From positions 62,001-126,000 of the forward strand of contig NZ_AP018291.1 in the NCBI RefSeq assembly GCF_002368415.1: a stretch of 64,000 bases of DNA, read 5' to 3'. The stretch comes from Calothrix sp. NIES-4105 (GTDB lineage: Bacteria; Cyanobacteriota; Cyanobacteriia; Cyanobacteriales; Nostocaceae). Shown here in pieces: positions 32,390-42,274 of this stretch. A program made the translations under genes and the position numbers. The first letter of the stretch is position 1; each line of letters begins with the position of its first letter. The notes beneath the pieces were generated by a model. It was not told the origin of the DNA, made no database searches, and saw only the letters and a list, made by a program, of their open reading frames with translations.

Positions 32390-33853
32390 TTAAGGATTTC
32401 CCAGATTACTAACAGCCCTTTGCAAACCAGCCAAAGCACGATTGTAGTCTAATATAGCTCTAACCCGATTTCCCTCAGCCCGAGTAAGCTCAGTTTCAGA
32501 AGCGATAACATCAGTCTGAGTACCTACACCTGCTTGAAATCTTAACCTTGCTAAAGTTAAAGCCTCTTGAGCTTGATTTAAAGCAACAGTCGCGGTCTGA
32601 ACATTACTTAAATTCGATTGCAAATTACTGTAAGACTGTTCGACTTGATAACGAATTTGGTTACGTTGGCTAGTAAAACGAGTTTCGGCGATAGTAATAT
32701 TAGCTTTCGATTGAGCTGCTCTTGCCTTAGCGGCGCCTCCATCAAATAAATTCCAATTCGCTCTAACTCCAAGCGAGTAACCATCGGTAATGCCTACACG
32801 ATCATTAAACACGTCCAACAAATTATAACTAGCAACCAAACTAACTTGTGGTCGAACCTCGGCAAGTGCCAAGCGTCGTTGCTGCTCGTTGATGTTACGT
32901 TGTACCAATTGCTGTTGTAGTTCAGGACGATTTTGAAACGCCAGCACAATACTATCTTCAAGTGTCTGATTCCATAAACCAGCTATTTTCACTGAATCTG
33001 CGGCACTGATATTTGTAGATTGTGGTAAACTCAACGTGACTGCCAGCAGTCTTGCAGCTACTAGCTGCTGACTAAGACTATTAGTCAGTTCTTGTTGAGC
33101 ATTTGCTAAATTTACCTGAAAACGCAGAACATCAAATCTAGTACCAACTCCCGCACTTTCTAATGCTTGAGCATCTTTTAAACTACGTTGCGCGTTCTCA
33201 ACGGCAGCACGGTTAATTCTAACTTGTTCATCGGCTTGTTGTAAATCGTAGTATTGAGTGGCAACTTGCAGCCCAATTTCTGCTGACAAACGTTGCACAT
33301 CTAACTCATCAAAACGTAATTGTTCCTCTGCGGCTCGAATGCGGGCTGACCTTGAACCAGAAGTATAAATGTTGTAACTTAACTGTGCGGCGCCTCCTAA
33401 AGTTGTACTTGCCGCTTCTTGGCTTGTCGGTATTCCACTTCGAGAGCGCAATTCGGCAGAAAGTTGATCGCTTGCAGATTGTCCACGGGATACATCTGTG
33501 CTTAAACCAAAGTTCGGGTATAAAGCTGCTTGTGCTTCGCGTAACGCCGCGCGACTACGTTCCAGAGTTAATATTCCTACTTGCAAGTCTCGATTATTAC
33601 GGCGTGCTAGTTCTAAAGCCTGTTCTAAGGTAATAGGCTGAGTTACGAGAATTTTAACTTCCTCTGATTTGGTAGGAAACTGTAGAAGATTTGAATTTGG
33701 ATTGAGGTTGTCAAGTGAAGTTGAAGTAGGAGATGTAGACTGAGATTGTGATTGTGTTAACTGGAATGTTGTTTGGGCTGAACTAGTAGCTATATTACTT
33801 AATATTACTATATAACTAATACCTGCAACAACTAAGTAACGGTACTTCAACAT
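32390..33853 (-). CDS. TolC-type outer-membrane efflux channel
   Basis: 487 residues. It has a signal peptide (residues ~1-27), a proline/serine-rich stretch and two OEP repeats with long coiled-coil helices: LEQALELARRNNRDLQVGILTLERSRAALREAQAALYPNFGLS in the first and LAFQNRPELQQQLVQRN...LALAEVRPQVSLVASYNLLDVF in the second. TolC-type trimers form the exit duct for RND and other pumps, so it is the likely channel for the RND pump at 45303-48443. It is first of a two-gene unit with MerR regulator 3. Box 8 lies 348 bp upstream. A fragment of a second copy lies at 60838-60985. Confidence 0.88.
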   Translation of the reverse strand: MLKYRYLVVAGISYIVILSNIATSSAQTTFQLTQSQSQSTSPTSTSLDNLNPNSNLLQFPTKSEEVKILVTQPITLEQALELARRNNRDLQVGILTLERSRAALREAQAALYPNFGLSTDVSRGQSASDQLSAELRSRSGIPTSQEAASTTLGGAAQLSYNIYTSGSRSARIRAAEEQLRFDELDVQRLSAEIGLQVATQYYDLQQADEQVRINRAAVENAQRSLKDAQALESAGVGTRFDVLRFQVNLANAQQELTNSLSQQLVAARLLAVTLSLPQSTNISAADSVKIAGLWNQTLEDSIVLAFQNRPELQQQLVQRNINEQQRRLALAEVRPQVSLVASYNLLDVFNDRVGITDGYSLGVRANWNLFDGGAAKARAAQSKANITIAETRFTSQRNQIRYQVEQSYSNLQSNLSNVQTATVALNQAQEALTLARLRFQAGVGTQTDVIASETELTRAEGNRVRAILDYNRALAGLQRAVSNLGNP

Positions 33854-34356
33854 ATATTTTCACTCCTAGAGATAAAACTACACCACACCATAAAAAAGCA
33901 CTCCTGTTGTCAGGGGTAGCAAAACAAGAAAGATGGAAAATCTGTAAGTCAAATAAGAATTAAAAGAAGTTATGGAAGATGACATCAAGTTCAGTTCTAC
34001 ACTGAGTTATTTATGTTCTTAATTTACCTCCGTACTTAGATTGATATGACCAGATGGAATTAGGGGAAAAAGGTTGAAGTTTAAAGATGAAATCCTGATT
34101 TGAGAAGATTTTTATTCTTTTAGCTTCCCCTTTCTCCCTTGAGAGAACAGCACTAAGTAGGTATCTTATGTACCTTAGTTATAAGTTTTTCATATTAAGA
34201 TGAAATCAGGATGAAATTTAGACAGATTTTTAGATAGAAATAATTTGATATCTATGTATCAGAATTTTTTGTTATTTTCTTTCATAAAATAAAATTTTTT
34301 ATAATCAATTTAGCGCTTCTGCCAACCTAGTAACCTCTAAAAATAAAAAGCTTAAA
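33854..34356. other. intergenic region upstream of tolC
   Basis: It contains box 8 at 34201-34217 and a lone TGAAAT half near 34087. No ORF or terminator is clear. Confidence 0.5.
34201..34217 (-). promoter_or_regulatory. TGAAAT-N5-TGAAAT box 8
   Basis: TGAAAT CAGGA TGAAAT, 348 bp upstream of the TolC-type gene. On the minus strand TATAAC lies 16 bases after the TTTCAT element. Confidence 0.65.
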
Positions 34357-35778
34357 TTAATATTTTGACTTGCGGAAAGCGCGATATAGCCATTTAAATG
34401 GTTTGAATGGAGGTATGGTTAAGCTATTTAGTGGCGTAGCATGAAAGGGTAATTGAATGGTAAAAGTGCTACCTTTACCCAATTCACTTTCCACATTTAG
34501 CTTACCTTGATGTGCCCTAACTATAGCCTGGACAATAGCTAACCCTAATCCAGAACCGCCTGTGCTACGAGAGCGATCGCTATTTACTCGATAAAATCTA
34601 TCACAAATGCGAGAAAGTTCATTTTGTGGGATTCCAATACCTGTATCCTGAACTTTAATTACAGCATAATAGTCAGTTCTATTTAAAAATACCATCACCT
34701 CTCCAGATGGTGGTGTATATTGAATTGCATTAACAATTAAATTAGAAATTAGTCGATAAAGCTGGTCGGAATTACCAATAATAGTTAACGATTGATGCGC
34801 TTGTATGACAGGTGTTAGCTTTATTCCTGCGGCAGTTGCCATTGCCTCAAATTCCTCGATTAAATCGCTAACAATTTCATTCAGGCAACAAATATCCCGT
34901 TGTTTTATAGGTTGTCTATCCAAACGCGCTAACATTAGCAAATCAACAACTAAAGTTGTAAGTCGCTGATTTTGACGGTGTATAGTTTGCAAAATATCTC
35001 GTGTTTCTTCCTCCAACAATTGCGGCATGAATAGCGCTGATTCCACTGTGGCGCCTGTCGCAGCTAGAGGTGTTCGCAATTCATGTGCAGCATCGGCCGT
35101 AAACTGTTGAATTTGCCGATAGGATTGGTATATTGGCTGCATTGCTAACCCCGATAACCACCAGCTAGCAGCACTAATCATTACCGTCACAATTGGCAGT
35201 CCTAAAGCAATAAATAATTTTACGCTATCAAGATAATAATTGAACTCCTGCAAACTTTTCCCGATTTGAAAGTAGCCCCATTCCTGATTATTTTGAGTGT
35301 GTAGACGTAAAGTTATTTGATGGTAATCTCTACCGTTAATATCTTTAATAAACTCCCACTTTTGATTGTTTAAAACGGTCGATATACCATCTGGATAAGA
35401 ACCTCCTGTCGCAATCAAACGTCCAGAATTATCGAAAAAACGAATATAATAATTCCCGGTATTAATAGCACCGAGGAAGTGGCGTTTAGAATCAGCCGAC
35501 TGTTGAATGCAATTAGCTCCAATTACACAGGTACTGATATTTGGGAATAACTGCTGTACAATAGGCTCTAATCGCCCTGGTTGCTTTAATTTGAGTTCTA
35601 TACTGTCATGTATCGTTCCAGCAACAGATTCTATTTCACTGTCTAAAGCTACTACATGGGCATGGAACACGGCTCTATAAAAACCGAAGGCAGACACACC
35701 TAAAATTAAACCCATAACAAGGGCATAACACAGAGCAAAACGAATGCGGGTAAGCTGAAAAAGTTTATTTTGATTCAT
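34357..35778 (-). CDS. rppB: RppB-type sensor histidine kinase
   Basis: 473 residues. One membrane helix (about 13-33) and a second (about 188-210) enclose a periplasmic sensor with two cysteines (CVIGANC). The kinase core follows: H-box FTADAAHELRTPL (near 225), N-box NLIVNAIQYTP, G1 DTGIGIP and G2 GGSGLGLAIV. The domain plan and sequence flavour fit the cyanobacterial RppB/NrsS group, known in Synechocystis for nickel and redox responses. The ligand here cannot be told from sequence. Its start overlaps the response-regulator stop by 4 bases, so the pair is co-translated. Confidence 0.8.
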   Translation of the reverse strand: MNQNKLFQLTRIRFALCYALVMGLILGVSAFGFYRAVFHAHVVALDSEIESVAGTIHDSIELKLKQPGRLEPIVQQLFPNISTCVIGANCIQQSADSKRHFLGAINTGNYYIRFFDNSGRLIATGGSYPDGISTVLNNQKWEFIKDINGRDYHQITLRLHTQNNQEWGYFQIGKSLQEFNYYLDSVKLFIALGLPIVTVMISAASWWLSGLAMQPIYQSYRQIQQFTADAAHELRTPLAATGATVESALFMPQLLEEETRDILQTIHRQNQRLTTLVVDLLMLARLDRQPIKQRDICCLNEIVSDLIEEFEAMATAAGIKLTPVIQAHQSLTIIGNSDQLYRLISNLIVNAIQYTPPSGEVMVFLNRTDYYAVIKVQDTGIGIPQNELSRICDRFYRVNSDRSRSTGGSGLGLAIVQAIVRAHQGKLNVESELGKGSTFTIQLPFHATPLNSLTIPPFKPFKWLYRAFRKSKY

Positions 35779-36470
35779 AGCGTAGAATTGAGACGGTATC
35801 CGACGCTATGTAGAGTTTCAATTGAGCTTGTGCAACTGCTTGCAGCCAATTTACGACGTAAGAGACGCATTTGTGCTGCTACTACATTGCTACCAGTTTC
35901 TGCGCTTACTTCCCACAGTTGATTGCGAATTTGCTCAGTAGTTACAATTTGATTGGGATGTTTCATAAAATATTCCAAAAGCTGGAATTCTTTGTTCGTT
36001 AGGGAAATTGTTTGTTTGTTTCCTATTGCATCTTGGCAAATAACTGAGTTGTTGCCGTAATCTAAAGTCAAATTTCCAACAGACAGTTTTTGAGCTTGAA
36101 AGTGCGGGGAACGACGTTGTAAAGCTCGTAACCGTGCCAATAGTTCCCCGATTCCAAATGGTTTTACTAAATAGTCATCAGCACCAGCATCCAAGCCAGC
36201 AATCTTATCTTCCATTCTATCTCTAGCTGTTAGCATTAAAACAGGCAGAGAATTTTCTCTCATACGCAGTCTTTTACATAATTCTAATCCAGTAATTCCC
36301 GGAAGCATCCAATCAATAATGGCTAATGTATAATTTGCCGAACCATTTTCCAGGTATGACCAGGCTTCTGTGCCATCCATGACCCAATCTACTAAGTACT
36401 TGTGCTGTTTTAAAGTACGTTTCATGGCTGCACCTAAATCGGGTTCATCTTCTACAAGCAAGACTCTCAT
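35775..36470 (-). CDS. rppA: RppA-type OmpR-family response regulator
   Basis: 231 residues from the ATG at 36470 (MRVLLVEDEPDLG); the frame is open 48 bases further upstream but that start is unnatural. The receiver has the acidic pair VEDEP, the phospho-acceptor in IIDWMLPG (near 52), the threonine in LTARD and the lysine in LVKPFG. A winged-helix OmpR/PhoB output domain follows (LTNKEFQLLEYFMKHPNQIVTTEQI). Such proteins bind head-to-tail dimers on ~11-bp direct repeats, exactly the spacing of the TGAAAT boxes of this region. Two boxes precede this gene, so autoregulation is likely. It is my candidate master regulator of the island. Confidence 0.85.
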   Translation of the reverse strand: MRVLLVEDEPDLGAAMKRTLKQHKYLVDWVMDGTEAWSYLENGSANYTLAIIDWMLPGITGLELCKRLRMRENSLPVLMLTARDRMEDKIAGLDAGADDYLVKPFGIGELLARLRALQRRSPHFQAQKLSVGNLTLDYGNNSVICQDAIGNKQTISLTNKEFQLLEYFMKHPNQIVTTEQIRNQLWEVSAETGSNVVAAQMRLLRRKLAASSCTSSIETLHSVGYRLNSTL

Positions 36471-36564
36471 ATCAAAATAACTTTCTAGCGATTCGTTAGA
36501 GATTTGTGAAATAAGCATAGATTATAACGAGGTTATCCCTTAAAAATAGATTGACAGAGTTGGA

Positions 36565-36581
36565 TGAAATTGAGATGAAAT
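36565..36581 (-). promoter_or_regulatory. TGAAAT-N5-TGAAAT box 9
   Basis: TGAAAT TGAGA TGAAAT, 95 bp upstream of the RppA start. Confidence 0.7.
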
Positions 36582-36729
36582 TTTTAAATGTTAAGTAAAA
36601 TTTATTGTAGTACAGATTGCCTAAAATGCCGAATGAGAGAAAACAAGTGTAGACTCTTTTACCCACAGTAGGTGTGGTGTGGTGTTAGAGGAGCCTGCAC
36701 TCGTTAATACCTATTGTTACAGGTAGAAA

Positions 36730-36746
36730 TGAAATTAAGATGAAAT
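36730..36746 (-). promoter_or_regulatory. TGAAAT-N5-TGAAAT box 10
   Basis: TGAAAT TAAGA TGAAAT, just beyond the stop of the P2A ATPase and 260 bp upstream of RppA. It may be a distal site for the same promoter. Confidence 0.6.
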
Positions 36747-36751
36747 TTTGC

Positions 36752-39565
36752 TCAACGGGTTAAAAATCGCTTGAGAAATAATTTTTCCAGTTCAATCCAA
36801 ACAAACATCAAAGCGCTGAATCCAAAGCAAATCGCAAGTTCTAAGGGACTGAGCCAGTGGGTATTAAAAAAGTTTTGTAGCGGAGCAATATAAATTAGCA
36901 TTAGCTGTAAAATTGTAGTCAAGCATACAGAGGCAAGTACGTAGGGATTAGAAAAAGGATTTAGCTGTACAGTTAATTGTGTGTCCGAACGAATAGCTAA
37001 GGCATGACCCATTTGTCCAAGGCACAGGGTTGTAAATACCATTGTTTTCCATCGCTCAGGGTCGCCAAAATTTTGAGTGTAGTTAGAAGCCCATGCCATT
37101 AGTGTTATGGTAATAATTGCAAAAATAATGCCGATACGAACTATATAGAATCCAAGTCCTCGTGCAAAAATGCTTTCTTGGGGATTATAAGGAGGACGAC
37201 GCATTACATTCGGTTCTGCTGGTTCCATTGCTAAAGCAAGGGCTGGTAAACCATCTGTGACTAAGTTCATCCAGAGAATTTGGAGTGGAGAGAGGGGAAC
37301 ACCTCCTAAACCCATAAGAGGAGCAGCTGCAACTGTTAAAACTTCGCCAATGTTACTACCGAGAATGTATTTGATAAAACGGCGAATGTTATCGTAAACT
37401 ACCCGACCTTCTTCTGTAGCAGCAACGATAGTAGTGAAATTATCATCGAGCAAAACCATATCGCTAGCTTCTTTGCTCACGTCAGTACCCGTAATGCCCA
37501 TTGCAATTCCGATATCAGCACGCCGTAATGCTGGGGCATCATTTACACCATCGCCAGTCATCGCCACTAATTCACCTTGCTTCTTCAACGCTTCGACAAT
37601 TCGCAGTTTGTGTTCGGGCGATACGCGCGCGTAAACTGATACATGTTTAACTTTTTGTTCTAATTCTTCGGGTTGTAGCTTTTCTAAATCCTGACCGCTA
37701 AGGATAACATCGTTCTCTTTAGCAATACCTAAATTGTATGCGATTGCTCGAGCGGTTAATTGGTGATCACCAGTAATCATAACAGGTCGAATGCCTGCTT
37801 CCCGACATCTTCGCACCGCTTCCCTTACTTCCGGTCGAGGTGCATCAAGAATTCCCACTAACCCTAACCAAATTAATTCTTGCTCTGTTGCTTCTTCTGA
37901 ACCTTCATCGGGTAAAAAATTTAAGGGTTTGTACGCTAACCCCAGCACTCGCAATCCGTCAGCAGCCATCCGGTTATTTTGTTCAAGGATGCGCGAGCGT
38001 ACTTCTTTATGTAACGTTTGCGACGTCGAATCAGCATCTTGGTACAAAGTGCTTCTTTGCAGTATTAACTCTGGCGAACCCTTAGTAAACATGAGGTAAG
38101 TATAGTTATCAGCGATAGCAGGATTCAATAATTTATTATTTTGGACAATCACACTCATCCGCTTCCGTTCCGAGGAAAAGGGAAACTCTGCCACGCGCGC
38201 AAACAAAGACTCAAACCGTGTTTTCTCAATGCTTGCCTTACCTGCCAAGGATAGCAAAGCTCCCTCTGTTGGGTCACCTAAAATTCCCCACTGATTTTGC
38301 TCGTAGGTTAGTACTGCATCGTTACATAGTACAGATGCAAGTAATAGATTTTGCAACTCTGGATATTTTTCAGGACTGATTGTCGTCGGTGCCGATGTTG
38401 ATGAAAATTTATTTGCTTCAAAATTACCAACAGGTGCATAACCATCGCCTGTTACCTTTAAAGAATGGCTAACGGTTTCGACACGTTGTACAACCATTTT
38501 ATTTTGCGTTAGCGTGCCTGTTTTATCTGAACAAATAGTAGTAACTGAGCCGAGCGTTTCGACTGCTGGCAATTTACGGATTAAAGCTTGACGGCGCACC
38601 ATCCGTTGAGTTCCAATTGCTAAAGTAACCGTAATGACAGCTGGTAAACCTTCTGGAACTACAGCCACAGCCATACTTAACGAGACTTCTAAAAGTTCTT
38701 CAAAGTGTTTAAAACTACCTGTCCGTAAAATGCCACCGACTATAACCACAGCTACTAAAATTAAAGAGGCTGTCACCAGAGTGTTAGCTAACTGGGACAT
38801 CCTCTTCTGCATTGGAGTTGGTTCTGCCTCGACAGACTGAAGCATTTGGGCAATTTTACCGAGTTCAGTCTGCATCCCTGTTGCTGTTACCAGTACTTTT
38901 CCACGCCCTTGAACTACTTCTGTTGCTTGAAAAACCATATTAATGCGGTCTCCCAAGGGAGCATCTAATGGTAATTGTACTGTTTCGCGTTTGCTAACTG
39001 CTTCTGCTTCTCCAGTTAAAGCTGCTTCTCGAACTTGCAAATTTTGGCATTCTAACAACCTACCATCTGCTGCGATTTGCACCCCAGCTTCGAGCAACAT
39101 TATATCCCCAGGCACTAAATCTTTAGCTGCGATTTCTACTTGTTTACCATTTCGCATCACTCGAACTTTGGGAGAAGTAAGGTTCTTGAGCGCAGCTAGG
39201 GCTTTTTCAGCACGACTTTCTTGTATAAAGCCTAGTAAACCATTAAGAATAACTATTGCAGTTATTGCAATGGCATCTTTGGGAAACTCACCACCTCGCA
39301 AATCCAAAACCGCTGAAACTACCGCCACTGCCATTAACATCAGCAACATGATGTTAGTAAACTGGTCTATCAAGATAGATAAAACAGGGCGCCCCTTTTG
39401 TTCTTGTATTTCATTATAACCGTAGCGTTGCAATCTTTCAGTAGCTTGTTGAGATGTCAAACCATTATTGCTATTACTCTCTTGCAACAAGATTGTTTCT
39501 GTAACTTGCAGAGTGTGCCAAACTGTTGTTGTATCTGATATCAAATTGGAGTTAAAAGAAGTCAT
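36752..39565 (-). CDS. P2A-type cation-transporting ATPase (PacL-like)
   Basis: 937 residues. In order: an N-terminal cation-ATPase domain, TGEAEAV actuator motif, [15 protein letters not shown] (helix 4 calcium-site signature), the DKTGT phosphorylation site (near 343), [11 protein letters not shown] (near 668) and [15 protein letters not shown] (helix 6). This is the calcium/manganese P2A type, not the heavy-metal P1B type. Export of Ca2+ or a similar divalent cation is expected. Its start is 84 bp after the stop of the DUF2808 gene at 39649, so it probably belongs to the transcript that begins at box 11. Confidence 0.88.
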   Translation of the reverse strand: MTSFNSNLISDTTTVWHTLQVTETILLQESNSNNGLTSQQATERLQRYGYNEIQEQKGRPVLSILIDQFTNIMLLMLMAVAVVSAVLDLRGGEFPKDAIAITAIVILNGLLGFIQESRAEKALAALKNLTSPKVRVMRNGKQVEIAAKDLVPGDIMLLEAGVQIAADGRLLECQNLQVREAALTGEAEAVSKRETVQLPLDAPLGDRINMVFQATEVVQGRGKVLVTATGMQTELGKIAQMLQSVEAEPTPMQKRMSQLANTLVTASLILVAVVIVGGILRTGSFKHFEELLEVSLSMAVAVVPEGLPAVITVTLAIGTQRMVRRQALIRKLPAVETLGSVTTICSDKTGTLTQNKMVVQRVETVSHSLKVTGDGYAPVGNFEANKFSSTSAPTTISPEKYPELQNLLLASVLCNDAVLTYEQNQWGILGDPTEGALLSLAGKASIEKTRFESLFARVAEFPFSSERKRMSVIVQNNKLLNPAIADNYTYLMFTKGSPELILQRSTLYQDADSTSQTLHKEVRSRILEQNNRMAADGLRVLGLAYKPLNFLPDEGSEEATEQELIWLGLVGILDAPRPEVREAVRRCREAGIRPVMITGDHQLTARAIAYNLGIAKENDVILSGQDLEKLQPEELEQKVKHVSVYARVSPEHKLRIVEALKKQGELVAMTGDGVNDAPALRRADIGIAMGITGTDVSKEASDMVLLDDNFTTIVAATEEGRVVYDNIRRFIKYILGSNIGEVLTVAAAPLMGLGGVPLSPLQILWMNLVTDGLPALALAMEPAEPNVMRRPPYNPQESIFARGLGFYIVRIGIIFAIITITLMAWASNYTQNFGDPERWKTMVFTTLCLGQMGHALAIRSDTQLTVQLNPFSNPYVLASVCLTTILQLMLIYIAPLQNFFNTHWLSPLELAICFGFSALMFVWIELEKLFLKRFLTR

Positions 39566-39648
39566 AGAAGATGGGATAAGGTAGAGTTTCGTATCTAGCT
39601 AACTTTGTTACAAAATGGTCGAAAAATCAAGTATAAAAATAAAAATTA

Positions 39649-40125
39649 TTAACGACCGTAAGTTTGAATCCGAACTGTACCCAGAGGAATTTCTGTTGTT
39701 AAGTTAGGCATTTTGCCATAAACTTGATATAACCAGATGTGGCTGCGTAAGGATGTATTTACACCCCGCATATCAACTATTAATGTTGTCTGCGGTTCTA
39801 CTGGCTGGGAGAAAATTAGCGTAGCTGTCTGGTTATTAACAGCAATTTGGGCATCTATTTTCTTGCCTGATTGATTTTTTACCTCAATTCCTTTGTTAAT
39901 GCTGACACCATAAGGCAATTTGATAACAAGCTCCGAAACAGGTTGTGTCTGTACATCAAGCTTAAACTGATGAGTGGCGCCTTGAAAACTAATACTGCTA
40001 GGGAACGCCACACCACCACTAAGAGAAGCTTTAGTATTATTTTTGTTTCCACTTGCCCAAACCGTTAGAGATGAAGAAGTGATAATTAAAAGATATGCTG
40101 CAACAGCGAAAATTAAGTTTCTCAT
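39649..40125 (-). CDS. DUF2808 exported protein 2
   Basis: 158 residues with a signal peptide (MRNLIFAVAAYLLIITSSSLTVWA). The DUF2808 core reads ATHQFKLDVQTQPVSELVIKLPYGVSINKGIEVKNQSGKKIDAQIAVNNQTATLIFSQPVEPQTTLIVDM. It lies 98 bp after the next DUF2808 gene and has no box of its own, so it is probably read from box 11. Confidence 0.72.
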   Translation of the reverse strand: MRNLIFAVAAYLLIITSSSLTVWASGNKNNTKASLSGGVAFPSSISFQGATHQFKLDVQTQPVSELVIKLPYGVSINKGIEVKNQSGKKIDAQIAVNNQTATLIFSQPVEPQTTLIVDMRGVNTSLRSHIWLYQVYGKMPNLTTEIPLGTVRIQTYGR

Positions 40126-40143
40126 AAAAAATTTAGTGAGGTT

Positions 40144-40178
40144 TATAGAGTAGCTTACTCAAGATAAGCTACTCTATA
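40144..40178 (-). terminator. strong hairpin between two DUF2808 genes
   Basis: TATAGAGTAGCTTA pairs perfectly over 14 bp with TAAGCTACTCTATA, loop of 7. It may attenuate transcription into the downstream DUF2808 and ATPase genes. There is no T-run, so it may instead stabilise mRNA. Confidence 0.5.
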
Positions 40179-40223
40179 AATACTACTTGATTCTTTCGAG
40201 AGCAGTTGATTTAATGTCGCTGC

Positions 40224-40703
40224 TTAACTTTGGTAAGTTCTTATCTTAGTCAAACCGAGCGGAGTTGCTTCTTTCGTTCCTTCTTTTTTAGCGGATACTT
40301 GATAATGTAAACATTGACTAGAATCGTGACTCGAAGCGTTAACTCCTTTCATAGAAACTAACAGCGAGTTACCAGGAGCTACAGGTTCTGAGAAAGCTAC
40401 TGTAGCTGTTTTTCCATCCATTGAAACTGTTGCAGGAATTTTTTGACCTGATTTATTTGTAACCTCAATTCCTCTATTAACTTTGACCCCTTCTGGCAAA
40501 TTAATAGCTAATTCAGATACAGCTTTTCCTTGAACGTGAACTTCAAATTTATGAGTAGCATCAGAAGCAGCAGAATCGTTAGGAAATGCGCGACTATTAC
40601 CAAGGTGAGTGACCTTAGCATCGTTAGGATTTTCTGCAAAAGCCGCAGGAACTGAAGATGCAATAACTAAGGTAAATGCAACTGTGTAAATCAACTTTTT
40701 CAT
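40224..40703 (-). CDS. DUF2808 exported protein 3
   Basis: 159 residues from the ATG at 40703 (MKKLIYTV). GAGG lies nine bases upstream of it, making the start better than the longer frame at 40721. The signal peptide and core (ATHKFEVHVQGKAVSELAINLPEGV...ATVSMDGKTATVAFSEPVAPGNSLLVSM) closely match protein 1, so these two are the nearest paralogues. Box 11 lies 65 bp upstream, the same distance as in protein 1. Confidence 0.75.
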   Translation of the reverse strand: MKKLIYTVAFTLVIASSVPAAFAENPNDAKVTHLGNSRAFPNDSAASDATHKFEVHVQGKAVSELAINLPEGVKVNRGIEVTNKSGQKIPATVSMDGKTATVAFSEPVAPGNSLLVSMKGVNASSHDSSQCLHYQVSAKKEGTKEATPLGLTKIRTYQS

Positions 40704-40767
40704 GGTCATGTCCTCTTTCAATTAATGAATTAATTGCCTCTATATTTATAAGTATGAAGGTTAGTTA

Positions 40768-40784
40768 TGAAATTAAAATGAAAT
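40768..40784 (-). promoter_or_regulatory. TGAAAT-N5-TGAAAT box 11
   Basis: TGAAAT TAAAA TGAAAT, 65 bp upstream of DUF2808 protein 3. TATAAA lies 16 bases after the TTTCAT element on the minus strand. Confidence 0.7.
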
Positions 40785-40947
40785 TTTACGTTCTAATATA
40801 TAAGAAATAATAGTTTTCTCTTGTCAAACCAATTGATATTATTTATACTTCATAAATTCAAGTAATTTTATATAATAAAAAAACTCATTATTTTTACACT
40901 TTTTAATGTAGAAATAGTGAGTTTTAATTTATTCAGTTATAAAGAAT

Positions 40948-41435
40948 TTAAAGATAGACACGAAAGAAAACAGTATCCATGAAAGTCTCTTTATCACTTT
41001 TATTAAATGTCGCATAAATCCGATAAAGAGAGCCATTTCCCATTCTTGGTCTTCTGATTTTATTGATAGCAATTTCAATCTGAGTATTAGGAGCGATTGG
41101 TTCGGGAAAAGCTAATGAATACTGGCGCCATTAATAGAAACACTAGTATTAATTTTATCGTCATCACCTTTCATCACTTTCACATCGTCCTTATCCTTGC
41201 TCCATCTTATAGTATCTGGAACTTCAATTCTTAACTGGGAAATGCCTCTAGAGTTTTTAGGAACATGTATTCGCAGAGTATGTCTAACGCTGTGCCACTT
41301 AGTAGGAGGAAATTGAGAATTACCATCAACATGTGGCAGATTCCAATTGTTATCACTAGCACTTGCGTATCTGGCAGGAATTATAAGCGTAGCAGCGAAA
41401 GTCGATATAACAGCGTAAATCAAAATTTTTCTCAT
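40948..41435 (-). pseudogene. frameshifted DUF2808 gene
   Basis: From ATG 41435 the frame encodes a signal peptide and LPHVDGNSQFPPTKWHSVRHTLRIHVPK, aligning with the dead gene at 20480-20965. It then stops at 41112 just after SINGASIH. A single-base deletion near 41115 explains this: the next frame resumes as AFPEPIAPNTQIEIAINKI...VFFRVYL to TAA 40948-40950, giving the same total length as the paralogue. AGGAG precedes the start. Dead, or one base miscalled. Confidence 0.75.
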
Positions 41436-41544
41436 ACTTACTCCTCACTCAATCATCAATTCAATATGGTGAAACTTTTAGCAATATTTTGCAAACATCG
41501 TCGAATATCTTAATTCATCTGTCCATCAGTTTTTTTGATGTTGA

Positions 41545-41561
41545 TGAAATTAGGATGAAAT
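41545..41561 (-). promoter_or_regulatory. TGAAAT-N5-TGAAAT box 12
   Basis: TGAAAT TAGGA TGAAAT, 110 bp upstream of the frameshifted DUF2808 gene. Confidence 0.65.
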
Positions 41562-41583
41562 TTATTTTTGCCTCGTTGTAAGT

Positions 41584-42063
41584 TCAGAATGTCGGAAATT
41601 GAGCTTCGCCCATGAAAATCTCTGTATCGCTACCAACAACCTTAGCCGACAATCGATACACAGAAGCTGGACCAGTGATAGGTTGTCTAACTCTGTTAAG
41701 ATTTACCAGAAGCTTTGTATTATAAATTACCTTTTCTGGGAAATTTATAATAATCTGCTTACCATTGGCAAGAGTATTAATGTTTATTTTCTGACCTTTT
41801 GTATTCAAGACTTCAATGTCATTACTGACGGCTACGGTCGATGGAGCTTCAATAATCAACTGGGAAAGAGGCTTACCATCCTTGGGTATACGTAATTGAA
41901 AACTATGTTTGACAATCCGCCAGTTACCAATTGAGAATTGATACTGACTATCAGTATTGGGATGCTTAGTGTTATCGCTTACAGCGCTTGCATAATCAAT
42001 GCAAGTAAAAGCTGTGGCAGCAACAACAAACATCGCACCCGTATAAATCAATGTTGTTTTCAT
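41584..42063 (-). CDS. DUF2808 exported protein 4
   Basis: 159 residues from ATG 42063 (MKTTLIYTG); an ORF start 30 bases upstream exists. It has a signal peptide, then NTDSQYQFSIGNWRIVKHSFQLRIPKDGKPLSQLIIEAPSTVAVSNDIEVLNTKGQKININTLANGKQIIINFPEKV. This divergent intact member resembles the two dead genes more than proteins 1 and 3. Box 13 lies 91 bp upstream. Confidence 0.7.
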   Translation of the reverse strand: MKTTLIYTGAMFVVAATAFTCIDYASAVSDNTKHPNTDSQYQFSIGNWRIVKHSFQLRIPKDGKPLSQLIIEAPSTVAVSNDIEVLNTKGQKININTLANGKQIIINFPEKVIYNTKLLVNLNRVRQPITGPASVYRLSAKVVGSDTEIFMGEAQFPTF

Positions 42064-42153
42064 CGTGGATTTACGGATAACGAACTTTGTCAACTAGACG
42101 TAAGATGCATTTTTCACGAATGAACCTTCATTAATCAGTCTGACATGCCACTA

Positions 42154-42170
42154 TGAAATCAAGATGAAAT
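42154..42170 (-). promoter_or_regulatory. TGAAAT-N5-TGAAAT box 13
   Basis: TGAAAT CAAGA TGAAAT, 91 bp upstream of DUF2808 protein 4. The adjoining GTCTGACATGCC is shared with box 19. Confidence 0.7.
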
Positions 42171-42274
42171 TTTGATTGGAACCAGAATTATTTTTATATG
42201 CACTGCTTGATCTCTATGTAGAGTAAGGTTTTAGCGTAAGCCCCATACCATTTACAAGACACAATTTTTAATAA

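Larger units (their letters stand above)
36471..36751. promoter_or_regulatory. rppA control region with two boxes
   Basis: Box 9 and box 10 lie between the RppA start and the end of the ATPase gene; the rest is AT-rich. Confidence 0.55.

Noticed and set aside
34081-34105. additional TGAAAT box near 34087
   Set aside because: Only one half-site is present; the second half reads TTTGAG.
38943-39419. 158-codon frame antisense to the P2A ATPase
   Set aside because: Antisense shadow of a clear ATPase gene.
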